This document shows positions 20,310-28,899 of a stretch of DNA of 64,000 nucleotides, piece after piece. Positions within the stretch are counted from its first letter, which is position 1; each line of letters opens with the position of its first letter. A program made the translations under genes and the position numbers. The notes beneath the pieces were generated by a model, which made no database searches, was not told where the DNA came from, and saw nothing but the letters and a program-made list of their open reading frames with translations. Origin of the DNA: Deinococcus sp045062605 (GTDB taxonomy: Bacteria > Deinococcota > Deinococci > Deinococcales > Deinococcaceae). The stretch spans positions 21,353 through 85,352 of the forward strand of contig NZ_JBJGDW010000010.1 of assembly GCF_045062605.1 (NCBI RefSeq), in the 5' to 3' direction.

Positions 20310-21365
20310 TCAGCGGGGGCTGGCGGGCAAAGACCACAGCAGCACGCGGCGGTCCCGGCCCCCGGCGGCGGCGGCAGTCTTGCCGTCCGGGCTGAAGGCC
20401 AGCGCCTTCACGCCGTCACCAAACTGGCCCAGGGTGGCCATGTGCGCGCCGCCCTCTACGTTCCACACCCGCGCCCGTCCGTCCTGCGCGCCGGTCAGCA
20501 GGTGCTGGCCATCCGGCGAGAAGGCCACAGCTTCCACCGGGCCGCCTTCGGCGCGCAATTCGCGTTGCAGGTGTCCATCCTGAACAGTCCACAGCCGCGC
20601 CGTGCTGTCCAGACTGCCACTGGCCAGCGTCGTACCATCCGGGCTGAAGACCAGGGCGCTCACGTAGTCCTGATGGCTGCCCAGTGTGCCGCCCAGTGTC
20701 AGCAGCGGCAAGCGCCCGGCCACATCCCACAGCCGCACGGTGCGGTCCCGGCTGCCGCTGGCCAGGGTGCGGCCATCCGGGGCGAAGGCCAGCGCCGTCA
20801 CCACGTCGCCGTGCCCCCGCAGGCTGCCCTGCACCCGCCCGCTGCCGAGGTCCCAGAGTTTAACGCTGTTGGCCGCGCTTGCCTGGGCGCTGTTGTCGCC
20901 GCCCGCCGTTGCCAGCATCAACCCACCGGGGCTAAAGGCCAGCGCCGTGACGTAATAAGTCTCCGGGTTCAGCGTGAGCAGCAGCGCACGGCTGCGCGCA
21001 TCCCACACCCGCACGCGCCCGTCCCCGCTGATGGCCGCCAGTCTGCTGCCGTCCGGACTGAAGGCCAGCGCCGTCACCGCTCCCGGCTGGCGCAGGCTGG
21101 AGCCGCGTCCCGACTGGCCTCCTACAGGCCACCACTGGATCAGTCCCTCGCCGCCCCCCGTGACCAGCCAGTGGCCGTCCGGGCTGAAAGCCAGCGCGCC
21201 GGCATACACGGCGCTGACGGCCAGGGTGCGGCTGGGAGATAACTGCGTGACCCGGTTCTGGACCGTCTGTCTCACCAGCGTCTGAGCGTGGATGGAAGCG
21301 GCGGACGTAGGCAACAGGCTGGGACCGCACAGCAGGGCCAGGATCAACAGGGCAGGACGGTTCAT
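20310..21365 (-). CDS. Secreted WD40-repeat protein
   Basis: ATG 21365 is chosen because GGAGG lies 5 bases upstream and a clear signal peptide follows (LLILALLCGPSLLP). The 351-residue product contains about seven WD40 units, seen as repeated ALAFSPDG strings followed by VRVWD, VKLWD, VRLWD, ARLWT, ARVWN and VLLWS. A seven-bladed propeller is expected. It differs from most bacterial WD40 proteins in being exported without a kinase or protease domain. It lies directly downstream of the sugar-dehydrogenase-like gene, 145 bp away. Confidence 0.87.
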   Translation of the reverse strand: MNRPALLILALLCGPSLLPTSAASIHAQTLVRQTVQNRVTQLSPSRTLAVSAVYAGALAFSPDGHWLVTGGGEGLIQWWPVGGQSGRGSSLRQPGAVTALAFSPDGSRLAAISGDGRVRVWDARSRALLLTLNPETYYVTALAFSPGGLMLATAGGDNSAQASAANSVKLWDLGSGRVQGSLRGHGDVVTALAFAPDGRTLASGSRDRTVRLWDVAGRLPLLTLGGTLGSHQDYVSALVFSPDGTTLASGSLDSTARLWTVQDGHLQRELRAEGGPVEAVAFSPDGQHLLTGAQDGRARVWNVEGGAHMATLGQFGDGVKALAFSPDGKTAAAAGGRDRRVLLWSLPASPR

Positions 21366-21510
21366 ATGGACCTCCGAGGCAGCTTCTGGAAAAACAATGG
21401 GGAATAGAAAAGGGGCGCGGAAGGCCGGAGATGAACCGGACCTCCACGCGCCGCCGTGAGGACAGACTGGGTGGGAAGGGAGATCTACAATGGACTGTGT
21501 CTGAAGCGGC

Positions 21511-23790
21511 TTATTTTGGCCTGACCAGCGTGATGGCACCATTGCCGTTGGTTTCGTCAAGCTGGGCCACATACAGGTTGCCGTTGCTGCGGTCCTCGGT
21601 CAGGTCTAGTGGACTGGGGTTGAAGTTGGTCAGCCCCGGCACGTTGTTCAGCGTTTCACTGGTCACGATGTTCCCGTCCGGGCCAGGTTTGAGGACGATG
21701 ATGTTCTTGCCCACGCTGTACTGCACCACCAGAAGGCGGTTTTTCAGCAGCGAGTTGCCGGGCATTGAGTATTCCTCGATCACGCCGTCAGCCGAGGCAT
21801 GCTCACCGAAATCGTAGGCGACACCGCCCCAGTTGGGATCGGGCAGTGTGCCCACCGGGTAATCAATGACCTCAGCGGGGTCTGTACCTGCCGTGGGGTT
21901 GCCGCCGTTCAGCACCCATTCGCAGCGTTCCGGGTTGGGATGCCCGTAATATTTGCCCTGTTTAACCTGGAACAGGAAATCTTTCTGCGTGCCCATGCCG
22001 TCCTTGCCCTGAACCACCGGACCGCTGTAGCCGCCGTCTGGCCGATTGGCGCAGTTGGCGGGCAACGGGCTGGGTACGGTGGGGGTGTTGCCGCCTGCTG
22101 CCCCACCGTTGGCCGGGACATACAGGTTGCCGTTGGTGTGCCACACCATATCGTAGGCGTTGCGGATGCCGGTGGCGTACAGCGTGACGGGCGCGCCAGG
22201 AGCGTAGGGGTTGTAGGTGCCGCCCTCGGAGGTCTGGACGTTCACGGGCGATCCGGGCGTGATCTTGTTCAGGTCCACGCGCAGCAGCGCGCCCGTCAGC
22301 AGCTTTTCAGGGCGGAAGCCCCACTGGCTGTCGGCCTTGCCGGTAGAGCTGTCGCTGCCCTGCAAGACATATAACGCGCCTGGCTCGCCCGGCTTAAAGG
22401 AGATCGAGTTGGTCATGTGGTCGCGCACCGACCTGGGCAGGCCCACCACGTAGTCCTTCACGTCTTCCAGATTCGGGCCGCTCAGGCGGGTGATCTTGCC
22501 CGTCCACTCCGGCGCTGGCTTGCCCACGTAGACCACGTTGTTGGTCACCCACAACACCAGCTTGTCCGGCGTGCTGGATGGATCGAACTTCAGACCGATG
22601 ATGGTGCGGGGGCCGCCTTCTGCCTTCGGAACCGAGTTGAGGATCTGCGGCGTGCCCAGCGTCCCGTCCACACCCATGCCGAAGCGCAGGATTTCACCGG
22701 TCAGCGTTGCGGCGTACAGCTTGTTGTCCGGGCCGATCTCCACGGAGGTGTAGGCATAGTTGCTGGGCGCAGCGGCCTGTCTGATCTGCTCGAAGGCCGC
22801 CGGACCGCCCACAGACCCTGCTGGCCCCGTGACGAAGCTGGTGCGGAAGGGCAGGAAATTGTTGCCCGACTGGTCCTTCAGGGCCGAGGTGACGGTAAAG
22901 GTGTAGGCCGTGAAGGGCTGAAGCGCCGCGTTGGGCTTGAGAACCACCACATCGCCCCCGCCCGAGGTATTGACGATGGCCGGAACCACCTGGCCGCCTG
23001 GACCCGTCAGCGAGACGGCCTGCGCCAATGTGCCCGAGTCGATGGACTGGGCGGGCAGGTTCAGATCGGCGGTCACGCCCCCGTTGACATCCACGTTCAC
23101 CTGACCGTTCTCCGGCTTGCTGTCGCGCACGCTGGGCAGGTTGCCGGGCGCGATGATCACGTAGTTGATCTTGGTGTTGGTGCCGCCGATGGCGTCGATG
23201 GTCAGCTTGCCGTCCGTGACCGGCACGCGCAGGGTCACGGAGCGGAACTTGTTGGTGGCAGCGGGCATGTAGGGCGCAATGGCCTTTTCGCCCTCAATGT
23301 TCAGGGCGTGCGTGCTGTCCAGCGAATTGCTGGCGTCACCCGTGCTGACGGTCACGGTGTAGGTGCCGTTGGCAACCTTGTATTCCCAGGCGGCAGGGGT
23401 GCGCTCGGCGGGGCCACTGACGTTAGAGTCGTACTGCATGTGGATGAAGGTATTCAGGCGCGCTTCCACGCCTGCCAGGGCGCGGTCACGGGCGTTGGCA
23501 GTGACATCCAGAGGTGTATGTGCGGCGGCCTGCGTGACCCAGCCGTAGCCGCGCGTGTCGTTGTAGGCCATGCCCGTGTCGGCGGTGTACCCCGCAGGCG
23601 CAGTGGACGTGGCGGGCTGGAAATTGATCTGCTTGACGCTGACGGGAACTTCAGGCGGGGTGGTGGTGGGCGGGGTGATGGTGGGCGGCGTGGGACCAGG
23701 GTTGCAGGCGGCCAGAAGGCCAGTGAGGACAAGGCCCAGCAAGGGCAGGCGGGACGGGGACAGCATCGGACGGGCAGAGGTTTGGGACAT
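21511..23790 (-). CDS. Lipoprotein with malectin-like, Ig-like and sugar-dehydrogenase propeller domains
   Basis: A 759-residue protein from ATG 23790 (AAGGAA 10 bases upstream). A lipobox (GLLAACNP) is followed by a Pro/Thr linker. Residues ~60-225 form a malectin-like carbohydrate-binding domain (AYNDTRGYGWV). Residues ~225-325 resemble the bacterial Ig-like/SbsA domain (SKPENGQVNVDVNGG, LQPFTAYTFTVTSALKDQSGN). The C-terminal ~420 residues form a glucose/sorbosone dehydrogenase-type propeller with IGPDNKLYAAT, TGIRNAYDMVWHTNGNLYV and GVAYDFGEHASADGVIEEY. A role in binding or oxidising extracellular sugars is inferred. No PQQ-binding residues could be confirmed by eye. Confidence 0.8.
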   Translation of the reverse strand: MSQTSARPMLSPSRLPLLGLVLTGLLAACNPGPTPPTITPPTTTPPEVPVSVKQINFQPATSTAPAGYTADTGMAYNDTRGYGWVTQAAAHTPLDVTANARDRALAGVEARLNTFIHMQYDSNVSGPAERTPAAWEYKVANGTYTVTVSTGDASNSLDSTHALNIEGEKAIAPYMPAATNKFRSVTLRVPVTDGKLTIDAIGGTNTKINYVIIAPGNLPSVRDSKPENGQVNVDVNGGVTADLNLPAQSIDSGTLAQAVSLTGPGGQVVPAIVNTSGGGDVVVLKPNAALQPFTAYTFTVTSALKDQSGNNFLPFRTSFVTGPAGSVGGPAAFEQIRQAAAPSNYAYTSVEIGPDNKLYAATLTGEILRFGMGVDGTLGTPQILNSVPKAEGGPRTIIGLKFDPSSTPDKLVLWVTNNVVYVGKPAPEWTGKITRLSGPNLEDVKDYVVGLPRSVRDHMTNSISFKPGEPGALYVLQGSDSSTGKADSQWGFRPEKLLTGALLRVDLNKITPGSPVNVQTSEGGTYNPYAPGAPVTLYATGIRNAYDMVWHTNGNLYVPANGGAAGGNTPTVPSPLPANCANRPDGGYSGPVVQGKDGMGTQKDFLFQVKQGKYYGHPNPERCEWVLNGGNPTAGTDPAEVIDYPVGTLPDPNWGGVAYDFGEHASADGVIEEYSMPGNSLLKNRLLVVQYSVGKNIIVLKPGPDGNIVTSETLNNVPGLTNFNPSPLDLTEDRSNGNLYVAQLDETNGNGAITLVRPK

Positions 23791-24505
23791 CACAGGCAGG
23801 TTCCTTTTATCGTATCGGGGATATTCGGGACGGATTTGTTGCTCTGGCGGGGCTGCGCCGAACTGCAAGGCCACCGGCGCGGCAACAGCGAGACAGGCAA
23901 GATTAGTCTGCAGAACGTTAACCCATCGCAAATGGCATTGACGCTGAAGTGGGCGTTACCATGCATGTTTTTCTCATCTGGCAGGCGATAGGAACGTGGG
24001 GTTACTCGGGCAGCTCCCGAAGCTGGATCGACGGGTCAAAAAGCGGTGGCAACGGCAGAAACACCCTCCACTGGCCTTTTATAGATTCTTGTTATCGTGC
24101 TGTCGCCGCGCTCTTCCCTGCACTGGTCCCCCTGACACACGGCTGTTTCCAGTCCCCTATGGACTCCGGTTAAAAGTGTTGAAAACATCTGGAAATCCGA
24201 GCAGGGCGAGAATAGAGAACGATGGGTTGCGGGCATGAAGTGCAGAGATCGGAGCCGTCCCGATCTTTACAAGAAGCAAACGGAAGCCGTATTAGGAAAC
24301 CGCTCTCCTCGGCCCAGTCCCTCACAAATGACCCTTCGTTCCCTCCGTGTCCAGTCGTTCGATGCGCGTGCCCTGGCCCCCTGACAGTCGGCCAGGCTGG
24401 TCCCTGCTACCGAACCACGACGTCTATCAGGACAGGCAGGGGCGGCCCGACAATCAGAAGCCGTATGACGCCGCGCATCCCCCGGGCCATGCCATGCTGT
24501 TTCGC
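23791..24505. other. 715-bp intergenic region holding repeat copy C
   Basis: No convincing gene is present. Short open frames lack ribosome sites and family features. The region should hold the minus-strand promoter of the 23790 gene and the plus-strand promoter of the ferredoxin. The only clear structure is family 1 element copy C (24158-24291). Confidence 0.6.
24158..24291 (-). repeat. Family 1 miniature inverted-repeat element, copy C (reverse orientation)
   Basis: A 134-bp element in the opposite orientation to the other copies. Plus-strand ends are TATGGACTCCG and CGGAAGCCGTA. The internal hairpin is perfect over 7 bp: AGATCGG with CCGATCT (24246-24252, 24260-24266) and a 7-base loop. 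Read on the minus strand it aligns along its whole length with copy B. Confidence 0.85.
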
Positions 24506-24916
24506 ATGACACAGAACATTTCTCAGAGCGTCACGGTGCAGGTAGTCACGATACAGGTAGAAGGCTTCCCGGACATCACGGCGCGTACTGGTGAACGGCT
24601 GGTGCTGGCGCTGGAGCGCGGCGGCGTGGACATACTGCACCGCTGCGGCGGCGTGGCCAGATGCACCACCTGCCGCGTGACTTTTCAAGACGGCGAACCC
24701 GACGCCATGACCCTGGCGGAGTACGACAAGCTGACGGAAAAAGACCTGCTGGGGCAGGCCCGGCTGTCCTGTCAGATCGAGTGTGCGCCGGGCATGCGCA
24801 TGACACCGCTGCAAACGGCAGCCAGCACAGGCCTGGAACCCGGCAAGGCCCCCGCCGAGGCCATCGAGCCAGACCCCCAGTGGACCACCCGCCCCGGCGC
24901 GTCCACCGAGGGCTAG
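24506..24916 (+). CDS. 2Fe-2S ferredoxin
   Basis: A 136-residue protein with the plant-type ferredoxin cluster motif: Cys47-x5-Cys53-x2-Cys56 (HRCGGVARCTTC) and Cys89 (RLSCQ). An extra Cys93 lies four residues on. It is an electron carrier in the cytoplasm. ATG 24506 is preferred; ATG 24494 in the same frame would add four residues. The C-terminus has a Pro/Ala-rich tail of about 35 residues beyond the fold. It is convergent with the FAD monooxygenase, and their stop codons share CTAG; a functional link as a redox pair is possible but not shown. Confidence 0.88.
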   Translation: MTQNISQSVTVQVVTIQVEGFPDITARTGERLVLALERGGVDILHRCGGVARCTTCRVTFQDGEPDAMTLAEYDKLTEKDLLGQARLSCQIECAPGMRMTPLQTAASTGLEPGKAPAEAIEPDPQWTTRPGASTEG

Positions 24917-26430
24917 GCTTTTAAAGTAGGCAGCCAGCAGTCCGCATAAGCGTCGGCGGCGCGCGGGTTGAACTGGGACGCGGCCAACCCCACATAGCCG
25001 TCCGGGCGAATCAGGTAGAAAGCGTCCTGGAGCAGCCCCACACGTTCCGCCACCGCGCTGAAAGCAAAGACATGCAGCGGTATCTCCCGCACAGTGCACC
25101 ACGCCAGCAGCTCCGGCGATGGCGTGCCGTAAATATGCACCTGCCAGTTCAGCAACTGAAGCGCACCAAAGTTGCTCCCTCTTTCCGTCAGCACCCACGG
25201 CAGGCGGTCCCCACCCCGCACCTGGCCCGCGCTCCCGACGCTCAGTGGGCTGTGCGGGTAGTGGATCAGGAGTTGCGAGAGCCGCAGAAAAGCCAGACGG
25301 CGAACGGCTGCCGGACGGGTCAAGATGCCCAGCACCGCTGGAATCACGCGTGTGCGGACTGTGCGGGCCAGCGGCGAGGGGTCCACCACGCCGCTGAAAA
25401 CACGGTCTGTGGTGTTCACCAGCGAAACCGCGAAGGGCCGCCGCTCCGGTCCGTAGGTGGCGAGAAGTTCGGGGGCCGCTCCGCGCAACGCCTGCGCCAG
25501 TTTCCAGGCCAGATTGGCCGCGTCCCCCAAACCCGTGTTCATGCCCTGCCCGCCCACCGGACTGTGGACATGGGCGGCGTCTCCCAGCAAAAAGGTCCGC
25601 CCCACCTGAAACTGCTCGGCCACCCGGTGATGTACGTGGTAGCTGGAAAACCAGTGTACAGCCAAGATCTGGGCGACGCGCTGCGAGTTGATCTGTGGGC
25701 GCACCGTCTCGAAAGTGACCTCCTTGACCGCTCCCGCTGGCACCTGACCCACGACGCGCCAGTGGTCTTTTCCCGGCATCGGGAAGAAGGCCAGGAACTG
25801 ATCGTCGTCCAGCGAGACGTTGACCCGGTCCTGGCTCAGCAGGCCACGGGCGGTCACGTCAGCGACGTAGAAACGCTGCGGGTAAGTGCCCCCGGACAGG
25901 GAGACGCCCAGGCGATGACGTACCACGCTGCCTGCGCCGTCGCACCCGGCGAGGTAAGCGGCCCACACGGTTTTAAAGTGTCCGTCCCGTTCCAGGGTGG
26001 CCGTGACCCCATCCGCATCCTGTCTCAGATCGGTTAACTCGGTCTGCCACTCCACCGCGCCGCCCAGCGCCGTCAGGTGCGCGAGCAGCAGCGCCTCATT
26101 CTGGTCCTGGGTCAGGATGAACAGGCCGGGATGGGGGGTCAGCCCCGCCCCCGCGCCGCGCAGATCGACGCCTGCCCGCGCCCGGCCTCCGGTCCACAGG
26201 CGCAATCCCGTGGCATGTCGGCCCCTTGCCAGCGCCTCCCTGCCCAGCCCAAGCTGATCGTAAAATTCCAACGTCCGGGCCTGCACCGCGATAGCGCGGC
26301 TCTCGGTGGTGGGGCCGGATTTGGGATCGACGATCCGCACCCGCACCTCCAGCCGGGTCAGCCACAGCGCCAGCAATAGCCCGGTGGGGCCAGCCCCCGC
26401 GATCAGCACTTCCGTGGTCTGGGTGGTCAT
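24913..26430 (-). CDS. FAD-dependent aromatic-ring monooxygenase (PHBH/pentachlorophenol hydroxylase type)
   Basis: A 505-residue group A flavoprotein hydroxylase. GAGPTG (12-17) binds the ADP part of FAD, LAGCDGAGSVVRH is the DG motif, and GDAAHVHSPVGGQGMN is the GD motif that binds the ribityl chain. The C-terminal ~120 residues form the thioredoxin-like domain common to phenol hydroxylases. Such enzymes hydroxylate phenols or polyketides using NAD(P)H and oxygen. AAGGAGG lies 6 bases before ATG 26430. No other aromatic-degradation gene is nearby, so the substrate is unknown. Confidence 0.88.
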   Translation of the reverse strand: MTTQTTEVLIAGAGPTGLLLALWLTRLEVRVRIVDPKSGPTTESRAIAVQARTLEFYDQLGLGREALARGRHATGLRLWTGGRARAGVDLRGAGAGLTPHPGLFILTQDQNEALLLAHLTALGGAVEWQTELTDLRQDADGVTATLERDGHFKTVWAAYLAGCDGAGSVVRHRLGVSLSGGTYPQRFYVADVTARGLLSQDRVNVSLDDDQFLAFFPMPGKDHWRVVGQVPAGAVKEVTFETVRPQINSQRVAQILAVHWFSSYHVHHRVAEQFQVGRTFLLGDAAHVHSPVGGQGMNTGLGDAANLAWKLAQALRGAAPELLATYGPERRPFAVSLVNTTDRVFSGVVDPSPLARTVRTRVIPAVLGILTRPAAVRRLAFLRLSQLLIHYPHSPLSVGSAGQVRGGDRLPWVLTERGSNFGALQLLNWQVHIYGTPSPELLAWCTVREIPLHVFAFSAVAERVGLLQDAFYLIRPDGYVGLAASQFNPRAADAYADCWLPTLKA

Positions 26431-26455
26431 CCAGTCCTCCTTCTGGAACTTTTTA

Positions 26456-26589
26456 TACGGATTCCGTCTGTTTCGTTAACAAACTGGGAAAACGCCAGTT
26501 TGCCAACTCCACGCCCTGAACCCGTTCTTCTCATTCTCGCTCCTCACTGATGTTCATCGTTTCTGCAAACGATTCAATCGAAGTCTGTA
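26456..26589 (+). repeat. Family 1 miniature inverted-repeat element, copy D
   Basis: A 134-bp element between two minus-strand genes. Ends are TACGGATTCCG and CGAAGTCTGTA. The internal hairpin is perfect over 7 bp: AAACTGG with CCAGTTT (26481-26487, 26495-26501) and a 7-base loop. Confidence 0.87.
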
Positions 26590-26625
26590 TTACACTGAAC
26601 GGATCATCGGTGTCGGGTCATGCGC

Positions 26626-28539
26626 TCAGTTCATCTTTCTATGTCGCTCGGCCTCGAAACGGGCAATGTCCGAGGGGCTGGAAACCTGCCGCGCCACCGA
26701 CAGGCGCAGGTCCTCGGTTTCGGTGTCGTTGGGATCGATGCTCAGGATAGCGGTGGTCAGCAGCACCACCCGCCGCTCCTGTCCCCGCTCGACCTGCGAG
26801 GCCCGCAACTCTGCCCGCAGCGACCCTACCAGCGCCCGTTGAATGGTCATACGCTGCTCCCCGGCCCACTCGCTTTCCTGGAGGCTGGGTAGGAATTCGC
26901 CCTTGTAAGCAGCGACGGCGGCAGGCAACTGACCACCCGCGACCAGTTGCAGCACCCTTTGGCTGTCCAGCGTGATGCTGGCCTTGCTGCTCAGGCGGTA
27001 TTCGGGGGCCTGATGCGCGCCCTCTACCAGAACGACGTCCGCGCCCATCGCCTCACGGATGTCGGTGACGCACTGCCGGAAATACGTGGCGGCCTTTTTT
27101 GGATCGCGGTCCGGCCACAATTGTGTCACCACGTCCTGGCGGGTGCTGCGCGGGTGCAGCGCCAGATAGGCCAGCACCGCCACGCTGCCGCGCACCCGCA
27201 TGGCACAGGGAATCCCGTCGCGCAGCACCAGTTCCTGCCCCAACGTCATGATTTCCAGGCGCATGCCGCTGGTGAACAGATCGTCGCGCATGGTCCCGCC
27301 CAGCAAGGAGGCGTCTTCCAGCGCGGCCTCCAGCAAGGGGGCAAGATTGGGTTGAAGGCGCGCGTAGGCCAGCATCTCCTCGATTTCCCGCAGGTCCGGC
27401 GCAATGGCCGCCTGCGACTGCGAGCGCGGCTGCCCCGCCAGTTCCAGCAGCGCCTCCGAGAGCAGCCCAGTGCAGCGCGGCAAATCGTTCATGCAGTAGG
27501 CGCTGAACGCCGCCAGCAACAGCGCGCGCGTGGCGTCGATCTGCGCGCCGCGCCGCAGGGCTTCCTCGCGCACTTCCAGGTGCATCCGTAGCGCCGAGGC
27601 CGTGTCGCCGCGCCGCAAGGCCATCATCGCCAGCACCACGCGCGCATACAGCGACAGATCAGGGTTCAGGGCGCGCAGTCGGGCAATCGTGCGAACAGCC
27701 TCTGTATGCTCCCCGATCCGGCTGTAATGGTTAGCGAGGTGAGAGAGGGCGTATTCAGTAACGGTGAATTCCCGCAGCTCTTCACCTCGCCCAGCCAAAT
27801 CGATCAAGCGTTCACAAAATCCCCCATAGTCGCCACTTAAAAGGGCCACCTCAGCATACCGGGCATCCAAATTAAGAACACTATAATCATCTTTAAGAAT
27901 TTGGGCGATTTCTCGCGCTCTCTTCAGGTTTTCTATTGCCTCGTCAATATGGCCCAGCTCTAAATTCAGGTCGATAAGAGTGAAAATAGCAGCGAGTAGT
28001 GGGCGTTTATTATCTTCCCGCTCCAAAATCGGGAGAGCAACTTTGATAAACTTCATAGCAGACGGAAAATCACCCAAATTTACGTGGGCAAATGCCAGAG
28101 TGTGTGATAGTCTTGCCGCTATTCGCTTATCTCCCAGCGAAAGGTATCCACGTCTTGCTTGCTCAATATATTTGATTCCTTCTTCGCCGCCCGACTGTAA
28201 AACGGCCACCCCATACCACCGCAAAGCACGAAATTGCAATTCACCATGTAATTGAGGCAGAAGATCGCGAAAATGATCTATAGCTCGACGACTCTCGCCC
28301 ATCGCGCGCAATAAATTTCCATATTCAACTGCCGCCTCAACATTTCCCAAAGCCATAGCAGTTTCTAAAGGCTCTTCAGCAGCTCCGAATTGGCTGGTTC
28401 TAAGAAGTGAGATCCCCAGCCACCCCATTTCCTCAGCAGTCAATTCATCGTGATTATTCAGAAGCGTTAAAACAGCTTCATAATCACCATGCTCGAAACT
28501 GATTTGAAGCTGTGCAGGACGGCTCAAACGCTTTTTCAC
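26626..28539 (-). CDS. TPR protein with C-terminal winged helix and BTAD domain (SARP-like regulator)
   Basis: A 637-residue protein. Residues ~10-400 are helical repeats of the TPR type (for example LLNNHDELTAEEMGWLGISLL, AFAHVNLGDFPSAMKFIK, ALLSGDYGGF). Residues ~428-518 form an OmpR-like winged helix (VRGSVAVLAYLALHPRSTRQDVV, QLWPDRDPKKAATYFRQ). Residues ~520-630 match the bacterial transcriptional activator domain. SARP proteins usually have DNA-binding first and TPR last, so the order here is reversed. DNA coding for the first ~250 residues is visibly richer in A+T than the rest. The GTG start is preceded by GAGGA. It is divergent, 23 bp apart, from a 45-residue secreted peptide gene; peptide sensing is a hypothesis. 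Confidence 0.82.
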   Translation of the reverse strand: MKKRLSRPAQLQISFEHGDYEAVLTLLNNHDELTAEEMGWLGISLLRTSQFGAAEEPLETAMALGNVEAAVEYGNLLRAMGESRRAIDHFRDLLPQLHGELQFRALRWYGVAVLQSGGEEGIKYIEQARRGYLSLGDKRIAARLSHTLAFAHVNLGDFPSAMKFIKVALPILEREDNKRPLLAAIFTLIDLNLELGHIDEAIENLKRAREIAQILKDDYSVLNLDARYAEVALLSGDYGGFCERLIDLAGRGEELREFTVTEYALSHLANHYSRIGEHTEAVRTIARLRALNPDLSLYARVVLAMMALRRGDTASALRMHLEVREEALRRGAQIDATRALLLAAFSAYCMNDLPRCTGLLSEALLELAGQPRSQSQAAIAPDLREIEEMLAYARLQPNLAPLLEAALEDASLLGGTMRDDLFTSGMRLEIMTLGQELVLRDGIPCAMRVRGSVAVLAYLALHPRSTRQDVVTQLWPDRDPKKAATYFRQCVTDIREAMGADVVLVEGAHQAPEYRLSSKASITLDSQRVLQLVAGGQLPAAVAAYKGEFLPSLQESEWAGEQRMTIQRALVGSLRAELRASQVERGQERRVVLLTTAILSIDPNDTETEDLRLSVARQVSSPSDIARFEAERHRKMN

Positions 28540-28550
28540 ACATCCTCGTT

Positions 28551-28556
28551 TATGAT
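28551..28556 (+). promoter_or_regulatory. -10 box of a leaderless promoter for the secreted peptide
   Basis: TATGAT, five of six consensus bases, lies 6 bases before the ATG at 28563 within the 23-bp divergent gap. The matching -35 region would fall inside the start of the regulator gene, so the regulator could control it by binding there. Confidence 0.55.
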
Positions 28557-28562
28557 TCCCCT

Positions 28563-28700
28563 ATGAAGAACTTACGCGCCCTGATTGCCCTCGTCCTTGC
28601 TCTCACCGCCGTTTCGGCTGGCGCGAAAGGCCTCGGCGGTTGCCCTGGTCTCGAAAGCGCCCCTATTACTACCACCCAGTCCAGCACCAACGCGAACTAA
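28563..28700 (+). CDS. 45-residue secreted peptide (possible signal peptide/pheromone precursor)
   Basis: The product has a short basic start (MKNLR), a hydrophobic core (ALIALVLALTAVSAG) and a small polar tail of about 23-25 residues (KGLGGCPGLESAP then Thr/Ser/Asn-rich) with one cysteine. This is the layout of an exported pro-peptide. It is supported as a gene by the signal peptide, the TATGAT box 6 bases upstream and the close downstream genes. It heads a likely operon with the 62-residue and HD-GYP genes. No known pheromone family is recognised; it might instead be a small structural or toxin-like peptide. Confidence 0.65.
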   Translation: MKNLRALIALVLALTAVSAGAKGLGGCPGLESAPITTTQSSTNAN

Positions 28701-28710
28701 GGCGACTGAC

Positions 28711-28899
28711 ATGACCCTATCTTACCCCCGAAAAACGCAGCAGGTCCGTGAAGCCTTTGACACCACTGCCGCTAAGCTAGGGCGTCAGCAGGCGACGGAC
28801 ACCTCTAACGTGCGTTCGGCCAGCGCCTCACTGCTGACCAACCGCATTGACGAATTGTCTTTCCGGATGGGCCGTCTGTCCTGTGCTGGTCTGGAATGA
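28711..28899 (+). CDS. 62-residue protein of unknown function
   Basis: It starts at ATG 28711, 10 bases after the peptide stop; a weak AAGG lies 8 bases upstream. The stop overlaps the next start as ATGA, which argues that it is translated and coupled to the HD-GYP gene. It is hydrophilic and probably helical (KTQQVREAFDTTAAKLGRQQ, NRIDELSFRMGRLS), with no signal peptide. One cysteine lies near the C-terminus. I do not recognise a family. Confidence 0.6.
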   Translation: MTLSYPRKTQQVREAFDTTAAKLGRQQATDTSNVRSASASLLTNRIDELSFRMGRLSCAGLE

